Shown piece after piece: positions 1 through 7,274 of a stretch of 64,000 nucleotides of DNA; position 1 is the stretch's first letter; each line of letters starts with the position of its first letter. A model generated the notes under the pieces. That model did not search any database and was not told the DNA's origin. It saw only the letters and a list, made by a program, of their open reading frames with translations. Where the stretch lies: contig NZ_AUMR01000014.1 of the NCBI RefSeq assembly GCF_000430785.1, positions 44,977 to 108,976 of the forward strand, written 5' to 3'. The DNA comes from Ectobacillus panaciterrae DSM 19096 (GTDB taxonomy: Bacteria > Bacillota > Bacilli > Bacillales > Bacillaceae_G). A program made the position numbers and the translations under genes.

Positions 1-702
1 GGAGAGTATTCGACAAAGACTGAAGCGAGACAAGATTTAGGCGTGCGCACTATTATAGATGACAATAATTATTATGAGTATATTAAAGTGTTTTCACAAT
101 TTGTAAAGCAGATTGGATACGCGGGGTTTGTCGTGAATTTTGATGAAGCAATTAATTTATATAAAATCAATCATCCGGGTACAAGAGAAAAGAACTACGA
201 AACCATTTTAAAAATCTTCAATGATACGTTGCAAGGAACTGTTGAAGGACTTTATATTACATTTGGCGGTACACCTGAATTTTTAGAAGATGAACGAAAA
301 GGGCTGTACAGTTATGGGGCATTAAAGAGACGTTTACTGCCAAATGAATTTGAAACGTTAGAACAAAGGGATTTGAGTCAGCCTGTTGTGAAGCTTGTAC
401 CTCTTAAACATGAGGAAACTCTAGTGTTATTAGAGAAAATAACACAAGTTCATGCTGCTCATTACGAATATGAACCGACAGTATCAATCGATGAAATGAA
501 GAGGTTTATTCAAAAAGAGTATTCTATGCCGGGGGCGCACGAGCATTTGACGCCTGGTGATATCGTGAAGAAATATCTGAGTGCGCTAAATATTATCCAG
601 CAAAATCCTGATTTTGATAAAACAACGATCTTTGGAGCGGTGCAGGAAGAACCGAAAGCCAATTCGGCAGTTATGGGGCGATTTAGCTCTACGAAAGGGT
701 GA
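1..702 (+). CDS. DUF2791/BrxD-like P-loop ATPase, C-terminal part
   Basis: The reading frame is open from base 1, so the gene begins outside the window; an internal GTG at 43 is not its start. About 233 residues are visible. A hydrophobic strand ending in Asp-Glu (GFVVNFDEA, about residues 42-50) looks like a Walker B motif; the Walker A part must lie upstream. The preceding TEARQDLGVRTIIDD stretch resembles ATPases of the DUF2791 family, which includes BrxD of type 2 BREX and ATPases paired with TerB-domain proteins. The helicase gene follows 5 bases after the stop codon, which fits the known ATPase-plus-Lhr-helicase pairing. Family assignment is by recognition of motifs and context only; the enzymatic role is inferred as ATP-driven DNA or protein remodelling in a defence module. 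Confidence 0.65.
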   Translation, partial: GEYSTKTEARQDLGVRTIIDDNNYYEYIKVFSQFVKQIGYAGFVVNFDEAINLYKINHPGTREKNYETILKIFNDTLQGTVEGLYITFGGTPEFLEDERKGLYSYGALKRRLLPNEFETLEQRDLSQPVVKLVPLKHEETLVLLEKITQVHAAHYEYEPTVSIDEMKRFIQKEYSMPGAHEHLTPGDIVKKYLSALNIIQQNPDFDKTTIFGAVQEEPKANSAVMGRFSSTKG

Positions 703-707
703 AATGA

Positions 708-2837
708 ATGAGCAGTTTCTCATTGCTGTCTCCCAACATACAAAAGAAGATTTGGGAAATGCGTTGGGAGCGATTTACACCGATCCAAGACAATGCAATC
801 CCTATTATCTCAAATACAACGAAAGATGTTGTGATTTCTTCAGGAACTGCCTCTGGTAAAACAGAGGCAGCATTTTTGCCTATTCTATCTGCTATTGAGG
901 AAAGCGGACAAAAAGCGTTAAAAGTTATTTATATTTCACCACTCAAAGCTTTAATTAATAATCAGTTTGAACGAATTGAAAAGCTTTCTTCTTATTGTCA
1001 TTTGGCTATTCATAAATGGCATGGGGATGTTGGACAAAACAAAAAGAAAAAGTTTATTGAAAATCCTACCGGAATTTTGCAAATTACTCCAGAATCCATC
1101 GAGAGTTTGTTTATCAATCGAACTACATATCTTTCAAAGATATTTGGAGAAGTAGAGTTCATAGTCATAGATGAAATTCATGCTTTTTTGGATAACGAAC
1201 GCGGGGTACAACTCCGTTCCTTATTATCAAGAATGCAGCCCTATTGTCATAAGCGTCCTCGTATCATTGGCTTGTCTGCAACTATTGACAATTTCGACTT
1301 TGTAAAACAGTGGATATGTCCAGATGATCCGGAGCAAGTAGAGATTATTCAAGCTAACGGTTATGAAAAAGAAACACGATATTATTTGATGCATTTTGAT
1401 ACGGAAAAGAACGCTCAATTACCACTTGAACTGTATGAAGATATGAGAGACTTGACAAAGGAGAATAGCTCCATTATTTTTTGTAATTCTCGTTCGTTAG
1501 TAGAGGAAGCGACTGTTATGTTGAATCGCCTTGCGGAAAAAGACGGACTAGGAGAGACCTATTATCCTCACCATTCCTCTATTGATAAAAAAGAACGTGA
1601 ATATGTAGAGAAAATGATGCAAGAAACAACAGTCCCAAAAGGTGTAGTGGCTACTTCATCATTAGAGCTGGGAATTGACATTGGCAATGTAGATTTAGTT
1701 GTTCAACTAGACAGTACATACAGTGTCTCATCCTTAAAGCAACGATTAGGACGTTCCGGACGAAGTACAGGATCGCCTCATATGTTGCAATTGTATTCAA
1801 CTACAGCCCCAAGTTTGTTGAGTTCATTGGCAGTTATGGAATTGGTTTTAGAGGGCTGGGTAGAGCCTGCAAAAGGTTATGCATTACCCTATGACATCTT
1901 GTTCCATCAAGTTCTCTCTTTGCTGCAAGAGTACAACGGAATTAAGCGTGAAGAGCTGCTGGAATTGTTAGGGGAAAATGCTGTATTTCGTAAACTTCCA
2001 AAAGAAAAGATGGAGCTTCTTTTGGCGCATATGCATGAAGCAGATATGATTGAACGTATTCAAGGAAGCGGAGAATATATTGTAGGAATAGAGGGGGAAC
2101 GAGTTCTCCGAAGCAAAGAATTTTATGCAGTTTTCATGACTCCGGAAGAATATGAAGTTGTCAGCTCGAACCGGAAAATCGGAACCCTTCATAAAGGCAT
2201 TGATATTTCTGAAGGAGATCATATTATTCTGGCCGGACGGCTGTGGAGGATTTTGCAAATTGATAATAAACGCAATAAAGTTTATGTAGAAAAAACAGTT
2301 GGAGCAAAGCCGCCTAGATTTTTAGGGGAAGGCGGGGAAATTCATCCGCGAATTCGAGAAAAAATGATGGAAATACTTTGCTCTGATGAAGAGTTTCCGT
2401 ACTTGGATGGAAAAGCACAAGAAATCTTGGAAGACATGCGGACCATTTACCGTATAAAGCACATCCAACCAAAGCAAAGGATTATTAAAAAACAAAGAGA
2501 AGACCAAGTTTTTTATACCTTCACAGGTACAATTATCGTTGGGACACTATGGAGAATGCTGCAAGTACTTGGTGTAAAAGCAAAAATAGGAAATTTGGAT
2601 ACACTCACGCTTCCTTCTGAATACAATTTATTACAGGTTTTAAAAACAATACAGGAAAAAGATTGGGACGTTCAAGAGCTGTTAGCTGCGACTCCTGCTG
2701 AGCAAATGTTTTTTTCAAAGTTTTCTCCCTATCTTCCGCAAGAGTTAATTGCTGATATGCATATTGCTCATCAGCTTGATATTGAAGAGACAATAAGATA
2801 CTTAAAGCGATATGAATTTGTCGTGCTTGGGGAATAA
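708..2837 (+). CDS. Lhr-like superfamily 2 DEAD/DEAH helicase (BrxHI-like)
   Basis: A 709-residue helicase. Visible motifs in order: TPIQ (Q-motif-like, about 24), GTASGKT Walker A (about 46), ISPLKALINNQ (Ia), DEIH Walker B box (about 155), LSAT motif III, an ATSSLELGIDIG motif (IV/V region, about 318) and QRLGRSGR motif VI (about 345). After the two RecA folds comes the winged-helix and Lhr-core-like region, with no nuclease domain recognised. The start ATG is preceded by GAAAGGGTGA, overlapping the end of the ATPase gene, so the two are almost certainly co-transcribed and translationally linked. Known relatives are BrxHI in BREX type 2 and helicases coupled to DUF2791 ATPases. It probably unwinds DNA or RNA in a phage-defence or stress module whose other genes lie left of the window. 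Confidence 0.8.
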   Translation: MSSFSLLSPNIQKKIWEMRWERFTPIQDNAIPIISNTTKDVVISSGTASGKTEAAFLPILSAIEESGQKALKVIYISPLKALINNQFERIEKLSSYCHLAIHKWHGDVGQNKKKKFIENPTGILQITPESIESLFINRTTYLSKIFGEVEFIVIDEIHAFLDNERGVQLRSLLSRMQPYCHKRPRIIGLSATIDNFDFVKQWICPDDPEQVEIIQANGYEKETRYYLMHFDTEKNAQLPLELYEDMRDLTKENSSIIFCNSRSLVEEATVMLNRLAEKDGLGETYYPHHSSIDKKEREYVEKMMQETTVPKGVVATSSLELGIDIGNVDLVVQLDSTYSVSSLKQRLGRSGRSTGSPHMLQLYSTTAPSLLSSLAVMELVLEGWVEPAKGYALPYDILFHQVLSLLQEYNGIKREELLELLGENAVFRKLPKEKMELLLAHMHEADMIERIQGSGEYIVGIEGERVLRSKEFYAVFMTPEEYEVVSSNRKIGTLHKGIDISEGDHIILAGRLWRILQIDNKRNKVYVEKTVGAKPPRFLGEGGEIHPRIREKMMEILCSDEEFPYLDGKAQEILEDMRTIYRIKHIQPKQRIIKKQREDQVFYTFTGTIIVGTLWRMLQVLGVKAKIGNLDTLTLPSEYNLLQVLKTIQEKDWDVQELLAATPAEQMFFSKFSPYLPQELIADMHIAHQLDIEETIRYLKRYEFVVLGE

Positions 2838-2844
2838 ATATTTC

Positions 2845-3022
2845 TATATACAAGTGAATAAAAAAACCGTCTTTTATAGTGGGGAGAGATTAAAAGACGT
2901 GCAGAAGCGGTCAAACCTTTGGTTCATGCAAGGGTAAACCAGAGAGAAGAAGCATGCAATACTCCCTTTTGGTTGCACATCGCACATGGACATGTCGAAA
3001 TTATCATTCACTCATATATATA
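2845..3022 (+). repeat. 178-bp dispersed repeat, copy A (MITE-like)
   Basis: Starts TATATACAAGTGAATAA and ends in a sequence whose reverse complement begins TATATATGAGTGAAT, so the ends are imperfect inverted repeats. Between them lie the conserved blocks AGAAGCGGTCAAACC and AAGGGTAAACCAGAGAGA. CGTCTTTT near the left end can pair with AAAAGACG 16 bases later, enclosed by ACCG/CGGT. Copies occur at 3744, 3921, 4911, 49070 and 49258. Copy A is closest to copy D at 4911. No ORF inside. Confidence 0.85.
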
Positions 3023-3050
3023 GAGGGCTGTCTAATATGCAAAGCCCTCT
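3022..3050 (+). terminator. Hairpin downstream of the helicase gene
   Basis: AGAGGGCT and AGCCCTCT form an 8-bp stem around a 13-base loop, followed by CTTAAATTTTT. It directly abuts the right end of repeat copy A and probably ends the ATPase-helicase transcript. Confidence 0.55.
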
Positions 3051-3247
3051 CTTAAATTTTTAGGCTCTTTTCACAAAGATTGTTGCTAGTAGACGAATCA
3101 GGCATATGCATGATTTCATGCAACGTTGTAATCTGGGCGGGAAGGAAGCGGAAGAATCCTGTCTTATCTCGTATACAATTCTGTATATCATACGAAGACG
3201 GCAAGCAACCAGAATCCTTACCACATCTGGTTTCTTGATAGATATGA
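3051..3247. other. Gene-free stretch before the cassette array
   Basis: No convincing gene on either strand. The opposite strand reads through about 60 codons ending at 3060 whose end (KSCICLIRLLATIFVKRA) could be the tail of a decayed transposase, but I cannot name the family and codon quality is poor. Confidence 0.3.
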
Positions 3248-3275
3248 CCTTCCGATAACTTCGATTATGTAAACT
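3248..3275 (+). other. dif-like Xer recombination site 1
   Basis: 28 bp with the layout 11-6-11. Left arm CCTTCCGATAA matches 9 of 11 positions of a Firmicute dif XerC/RipX-type arm (ACTTCCTATAA). Right arm TTATGTAAACT is identical to the right arm of the B. subtilis dif as I remember it. The 6-bp centre is CTTCGA. Two further sites in the same orientation lie at 3717 and 5096, and together they bracket the NUDIX and GNAT genes. Confidence 0.65.
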
Positions 3276-3305
3276 AGAATATGAAACGAAAAGGAGAAAC
3301 ATCAA

Positions 3306-3713
3306 ATGAGCAAGCCTAAACATATTCTGTCTGCTGCTGTAGTTGTTTTAAATAAGGAAAATGAGATATTACTCTTAAAAAGCCCAAAGCGTGATTGGGA
3401 GATTCCAGGTGGTCGAGTTGAAAAAAGAGAATCCATTAGAAGCGGTGCAATTAGAGAAACGAAAGAAGAAACAGGCATTGATATTGAGATTATAAAATAC
3501 TGTGGAGCATATCAAAATGTTCAACGATCTATCTGTTCTCATTTATTCTTAGGCAAACCTATAGGAGGTACTTTTACAACAAGTGAAGAGAGCCTTGAAA
3601 TAGGCTATTTTCCTATTGAAAAAGCTTTAGAAATGGTGAAATGGAGTAACTACAGGGACCGGATTCTAGATTGTTTAAATAATGAAAAACATCCATTTCT
3701 AATTGAGTTTTAA
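3306..3713 (+). CDS. NUDIX hydrolase
   Basis: A 135-residue protein with a complete NUDIX box at about residues 38-60: G-x5-E-x7-RE-x2-EE-x-G-I (GRVEKRE, then RETKEETGI). NUDIX enzymes hydrolyse nucleoside diphosphates linked to another group, using Mg2+ held by the box glutamates; the substrate cannot be read from sequence. Length is that of a single-domain family member and it is intracellular (no signal or membrane segment). The start ATG at 3306 has an AAGGAG ribosome site 9 bases upstream. The gene fills the interval between dif-like sites 1 and 2 almost exactly (stop codon 3 bases before site 2), so it looks like the cargo of one recombination cassette. Confidence 0.9.
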   Translation: MSKPKHILSAAVVVLNKENEILLLKSPKRDWEIPGGRVEKRESIRSGAIRETKEETGIDIEIIKYCGAYQNVQRSICSHLFLGKPIGGTFTTSEESLEIGYFPIEKALEMVKWSNYRDRILDCLNNEKHPFLIEF

Positions 3714-3716
3714 CTA

Positions 3717-3744
3717 ACTACCGATAACCTGCGTTATATGAACT
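3717..3744 (+). other. dif-like Xer recombination site 2
   Basis: Same 11-6-11 layout and orientation as the site at 3248. Left arm ACTACCGATAA, right arm TTATATGAACT, centre CCTGCG. Repeat copy B begins at the last base of the right arm. Confidence 0.6.
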
Positions 3745-3928
3745 ATATACAACTGAATAAAAAAACCGTCTTTTTGTAGTAAGGAAAGAGCATCCAGCGG
3801 AGCATAGAAGCGGTCAAACCCTTTTCCTGTCCCGTACAAGGGTAAACCAGAGAGAGGAAGCGAGTGCAGGCTGCCTTTTGTTCTGTATAGCAGCGGTTCA
3901 TATGTCGAAATTATAAATCATATATATA
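3744..3928 (+). repeat. Dispersed repeat, copy B (MITE-like)
   Basis: Starts TATATACAACTGAATAA, ends AAATCATATATATA. Has the core AGAAGCGGTCAAACC and AAGGGTAAACCAGAGAGA. ACCCTT and AAGGGT flank a 14-base loop, where copy A has CCTTTG/CAAGGG, so the stem is kept by compensatory change. Its tail resembles copy E at 49070 more than copies A and D. Confidence 0.8.
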
Positions 3929-4107
3929 ACTAAAAAAACGATATAAAAACTTTGCTTTTAGGGGGGAGAGATCATCCGACTAAGCGTAGAGGCGGTCAAA
4001 CCCTTTTCGTGACCCATGCAGGGAGAGAGGGAGCGAGCACAGTTTCCCTTTCGTTCTACGTGGCAAACGATAGATATGTCGGAATAACAAAGTGGACTTA
4101 TATATAT
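3921..4107 (+). repeat. Dispersed repeat, copy C (diverged)
   Basis: Shares TATATATAACT with the right end of copy B, so the two abut or overlap, and ends in TTATATATAT. The core is recognisable (GGCGGTCAAACCC, GAGAGAGGGAGCGAGCAC) but this is the most diverged copy. Confidence 0.65.
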
Positions 4108-4142
4108 TTTACTTAGAATATCTAGAGTAGTAGGAGATCCTT

Positions 4143-4907
4143 ATGAAAGCCGATTTACAGCTTATTTATTTAATTGAAGAACTAGCAGCAAACGCTTGGC
4201 CTGCTTACATCCAGCAAACACTTGGACAGTGGAGACTACGAGCGACCTTTGGAATAACAGAAAGAGCAAACAGTGTGTATACAGTGGGTAATATTCCTAA
4301 TAACGATAACTGGTTACAAATCGTGGAAGAGTTTTATCAAAGTCGCTCTATTCATCCTTGCTTCTACGTCAGCGATGCATCCCCCTCAGATTTAGACGGT
4401 ATATTAGAAGGAAAAGGGTACAAGAAATTAGATGAATGCTTTATGATGACTGCGGAATGTGCTGAAATTATGGATCGTGTAGAACGAAACAACCGATTCA
4501 CAACTAAATTTATTTTAGAAGCGGATGACGCTTGGATTCATGAGTTTATTCTTTTGGGAGGTTTTACTTTAGAACGACATCACGCATATTCTTGTATTTT
4601 TTCAGCTATTCCATTCCCAAAGGCTTTTGCACGTATATATGAAAATGGAGAAACAATTGGACTTGGTACAGTAGTAGTAGAGAACGGGTGGGCGTGTATC
4701 AGCAATATCGTAGTTCATCCTGCTCATCAACGAAAGGGTGTGGCAGCTCAGCTTATCCGGCATCTCACTGAGTGGGCTCAAAAGAAGGGTGCAAATGGTA
4801 TGTATCTACAGGTTATTAAGAACAACATTCCAGCTGTAACATTATATAATAAACTTGGTTTTGTTCCCATATCCCGGCACCATTATCGGACGCTGCAAAC
4901 ATTCTAA
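4143..4907 (+). CDS. GNAT family N-acetyltransferase
   Basis: 254 residues. The C-terminal half carries the GNAT fold: strand ISNIVVHPAHQ, then the acetyl-CoA pyrophosphate loop QRKGVA (about residue 198), a helix, and the closing NIPAVTLYNKLGFVP segment. The N-terminal half looks like a second, degenerate GNAT-type domain, as in two-domain members of the family. It transfers acetyl from acetyl-CoA to an unknown amine. The start ATG at 4143 has a weak AGTAGGAGATCCTT site. The gene sits between repeat copies C and D and between dif-like sites 2 and 3, so it appears to be the cargo of the second cassette. Confidence 0.85.
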   Translation: MKADLQLIYLIEELAANAWPAYIQQTLGQWRLRATFGITERANSVYTVGNIPNNDNWLQIVEEFYQSRSIHPCFYVSDASPSDLDGILEGKGYKKLDECFMMTAECAEIMDRVERNNRFTTKFILEADDAWIHEFILLGGFTLERHHAYSCIFSAIPFPKAFARIYENGETIGLGTVVVENGWACISNIVVHPAHQRKGVAAQLIRHLTEWAQKKGANGMYLQVIKNNIPAVTLYNKLGFVPISRHHYRTLQTF

Positions 4908-4910
4908 TTT

Positions 4911-5090
4911 TATATACAAGTGAATAAAAAAACCGTCTTTTTATAGTGAGGAGAGAGCATCCGGCGACGTGCAGAAGCGGTCAAACCTTTGGTTCATGCA
5001 AGGGTAAACCGGAGAGAAGAAGCATGCAATACTCCCTTTTGTTTGCACATAGCACATGGAAATGTCGAATTTATAATTCACTCATATATA
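4911..5090 (+). repeat. 180-bp dispersed repeat, copy D (MITE-like)
   Basis: Starts TATATACAAGTGAATAA and ends CACTCATATATA; nearly identical to copy A except around the first internal stem, where D has GCATCCGGCGACG instead of ATTAAAAGACG. The right end lies 5 bases before dif-like site 3. Confidence 0.85.
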
Positions 5091-5095
5091 GTTGA

Positions 5096-5123
5096 ACTAC
5101 CGATAATGCAAATTATGTGAATT
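5096..5123 (+). other. dif-like Xer recombination site 3
   Basis: Same layout and orientation as the sites at 3248 and 3717. Left arm ACTACCGATAA (identical to site 2), right arm TTATGTGAATT, centre TGCAAA. Confidence 0.6.
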
Positions 5124-5162
5124 GAAAACGTCTTACTTCAAAAAAGAGGGTATAACATCAAT

Positions 5163-5205
5163 AAGCGACCTTGTAATTTCCATATTAGGATACACAAGGT
5201 CGCTT
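5163..5205. terminator. Perfect 12-bp hairpin after the cassette array
   Basis: AAGCGACCTTGT and ACAAGGTCGCTT form a perfect 12-bp stem with a 19-base loop, followed by a T-rich tract. It could be a terminator or one end of a lost element. Confidence 0.5.
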
Positions 5206-5693
5206 ACACTATTTCTTCTTCTTGATTTATCACTATTTCGTACTTTAATCCTTTCACTATATTTTTATTTTGATATAATATTATTAGTTTAATTATCTCC
5301 CTCCCTAATTAAGGACGTCTTGCTTTAAAAAATAAAAGCCAAGAGAACTTCCTTAGAAAATATATGATATTATTAATACCCAGCGTATGTATAACACGCC
5401 TTCGCCTTTCACTATTTCATCGGTAACACCTTCTTTTTAATTTAGTAGGATTATCATACTAGAAAAGTTACCCGTTGTAAATACTAAAAATTATAAATTT
5501 TTAGAAAATATAAAAAATATAAAGATGCCATTGAGCATGCAAAGCCAATGATAGGGATCACTATCATACTTAATATAATTGTGGTTTTGATCTGGATATA
5601 TTGGTGTCTATACGGGAAGTTCGTTGCAATTCCAATTAAGAATACTCTTATTTGATTAATATCGCCGTGTAAATAGTTTAGGGTATTCGATTA
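5206..5693. other. AT-rich gene-poor stretch with a membrane-peptide remnant
   Basis: No intact gene recognised. At 5548-5655 on the + strand a 35-codon frame encodes a strongly hydrophobic segment (ITIILNIIVVLIWIYWCLYG), preceded in frame by charged residues (RKYKKYKDAIEHAKP). There is no ribosome site, so it is more likely a fragment of a lost membrane protein than a gene. Confidence 0.3.
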
Positions 5694-5789
5694 CTAGTCC
5701 ATTGCAATTTGATCTTCTTTATGAGTAACTTGCAAAAATTCACAACCATAGTTCTCCATATTCTCCCACACAGCTATACAAGATCCCAT
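5694..5789 (-). CDS. 31-residue small ORF, function unknown
   Basis: ATG at 5789 reading left, 31 codons, stop TAG at 5694-5696. The start is preceded by a very strong ribosome site (AAAGGAGGG, 7 bases from ATG), better than many real genes here. The peptide begins MGSCIAVWENMENYGCEF, has two cysteines and no membrane segment. I do not recognise it. It may be a real small protein or the surviving 5' end of a broken gene. Confidence 0.35.
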   Translation of the reverse strand: MGSCIAVWENMENYGCEFLQVTHKEDQIAMD

Positions 5790-5923
5790 AGAATATCCCT
5801 CCTTTTCGTAGATTGCTCATCTATTTTATATTAAGTTATTATAAAATTACCAAAAATGATGTTTATTTCTTTTTCATATGTGAAAATGAAGAGTATTCAC
5901 TATGATGCAAAGGGGAGATAGAA

Positions 5924-7210
5924 ATGAACGAGCAGATTGCAATGCTTTTAAAACAAGTAGATGAACGAAAAGAAGAGTTAATAGAACTAGCAAAAACGTT
6001 AATCCGATTTGAAACACCTGCTCCGCCGGCTCGAAATACAAGTGACATTCAGGCGTTCATAGCAGATTTTCTGCAGAAGCATGAATTTACAATTGACCAA
6101 TGGGATGTGTATCCTGGAGATCCAAACGTTGTGGGAATACGAAAAGGAACGGAATCAGAAGAATACAAAAGCTTAATTGTGAATGGTCATGTGGATGTGG
6201 CAGCGATAGCCGAGGATGAGCAGTGGCAAACAGGTCCGTTCGAACCAGTGGTAGAGGATGGATTCTTAATAGGACGAGGTGCTGCAGACATGAAAGGCGG
6301 TATCGCTGGCGCATTGTTTGCGATTCAATTATTGCAAGAGGCAGGAATCCGTTTGCCTGGTGACCTGATTTTTCAATCTGTAATTGGCGAGGAAGTAGGC
6401 GAGGCAGGAACGTTGCAATGCTGTAAGCGCGGCTATCATGCTGATTTTGCAGTCGTCGTCGATACGAGTAATTTACATATTCAAGGGCAGGGCGGAGTGA
6501 TTACAGGCTGGATTACGGTGAAGAGTCCACAAACGTTTCATGATGCGACAAGACGTCAAATGATTCATGCGGGCGGCCGGTTGTTCGGAGCAAACGCAAT
6601 CGAAAAGATGATGAAAATTATTCAAGGGCTGCAGGAGCTGGAAAGACATTGGGCTGTTATGAAAACATATGAAGGCTATCCGCCGGGGATGACGACCATT
6701 AATCCCGCTGTCATTGAAGGAGGGCGTCATGCAGCCTTTATAGCAGATGAATGCCGTCTTTGGATTACTGTGCATTTTTATCCGAATGAAACGCATCAGC
6801 AGGTCGCACAAGAGATAGAGAGTTTCATTATGCGAATTGCTGAATCGGATCCATGGTTACGTGAACATCCTCCACAATTTCAATGGGGCGGGGAATCGAT
6901 GATTGTAGACCGCGGTGAAATCTTTCCGTCTTTGGAGATAGATACGGATCATCCGGCTGTACGCAGGTTGGCTTCTATCCATGAAACGGTGCTGCAACGT
7001 GAGACAATCATTGATATGTCGCCAACTGTGACCGATGGAGGCTGGTTTAGTGAATTTCAAATTCCTGCCGTCATATACGGACCGGGCACGTTAGAAGAGG
7101 CACATTCCATTAATGAGAAAGTAGATGTAGAGCAGCTTGTTCAATTCACGCAGGTTCTTCTTTCCTTTATCTATGAGTGGTGTCATACGGAGAAACAGGA
7201 ACTCTACTGA
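5924..7210 (+). CDS. ylmB: M20 family deacylase, YlmB-like (formylaminopyrimidine deformylase type)
   Basis: 428 residues, the length of B. subtilis YlmB. Zinc-site motifs of the ArgE/DapE (M20) family are present: NGHVDVA (about 85), GRGAADMKGG (about 117) and GEEVGEAGT (about 151), with a late histidine in the EEAHSINE segment. The opening RFETPAPPARN and the CCKRGYHADFA segment closely match my memory of YlmB, which removes formyl from formylaminopyrimidine in thiamine-precursor salvage. The general call (metal-dependent N-deacylase) is firm; the exact substrate is inferred, and an acetylornithine deacetylase role is not excluded. Start ATG has an AGGGGAGA site. It stands alone, with no thiamine genes beside it. 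Confidence 0.75.
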   Translation: MNEQIAMLLKQVDERKEELIELAKTLIRFETPAPPARNTSDIQAFIADFLQKHEFTIDQWDVYPGDPNVVGIRKGTESEEYKSLIVNGHVDVAAIAEDEQWQTGPFEPVVEDGFLIGRGAADMKGGIAGALFAIQLLQEAGIRLPGDLIFQSVIGEEVGEAGTLQCCKRGYHADFAVVVDTSNLHIQGQGGVITGWITVKSPQTFHDATRRQMIHAGGRLFGANAIEKMMKIIQGLQELERHWAVMKTYEGYPPGMTTINPAVIEGGRHAAFIADECRLWITVHFYPNETHQQVAQEIESFIMRIAESDPWLREHPPQFQWGGESMIVDRGEIFPSLEIDTDHPAVRRLASIHETVLQRETIIDMSPTVTDGGWFSEFQIPAVIYGPGTLEEAHSINEKVDVEQLVQFTQVLLSFIYEWCHTEKQELY

Positions 7211-7233
7211 AATTTTTCTCAGTAGAGTTCCTG
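7196..7233. terminator. Terminator of the deacylase gene
   Basis: CAGGAACTCTACTGA and its reverse complement form a 15-bp stem around AATTTTTC. The left arm contains the end of the coding region. It may also serve ald from the other side. Confidence 0.8.
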
Positions 7234-7274
7234 TTGTATCTGGGTGTAATGAATGTATAGAAATAAAATTCTAT

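Noticed and set aside
614..859. Separate gene overlapping the ATPase-helicase junction
   Set aside because: It is a shifted frame across two well-supported coding regions, with no conserved domain.
2845..3022. HEARO/omegaRNA (IscB/IsrB guide RNA) as identity of the 180-bp repeat
   Set aside because: The conserved core and folded shape made me consider it, but no IscB, IsrB or TnpB gene is present and I cannot match the known consensus. Kept as an unclassified MITE-like repeat.
3248..3275. Chromosomal dif (replication terminus) for this site
   Set aside because: There are three copies with different centres, and the block with perR and an rRNA operon 60 kb away is origin-proximal in related species.
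2845..5090. CRISPR array suggested by repeated blocks
   Set aside because: The repeats are ~180 bp, diverged, unevenly spaced and separated by genes; there is no short repeat/spacer pattern and no cas gene.
3248..5123. Integron attC or loxP-type sites
   Set aside because: There are no R/L box pairs or large attC palindromes, and no integrase in view. The ATAACTTCG resemblance to loxP covers only one arm; the 11-6-11 dif layout fits all three sites better.
5194..5205. Insertion-sequence end at the perfect 12-bp hairpin
   Set aside because: No partner end, transposase or target duplication was found; it is treated as a terminator-like hairpin.
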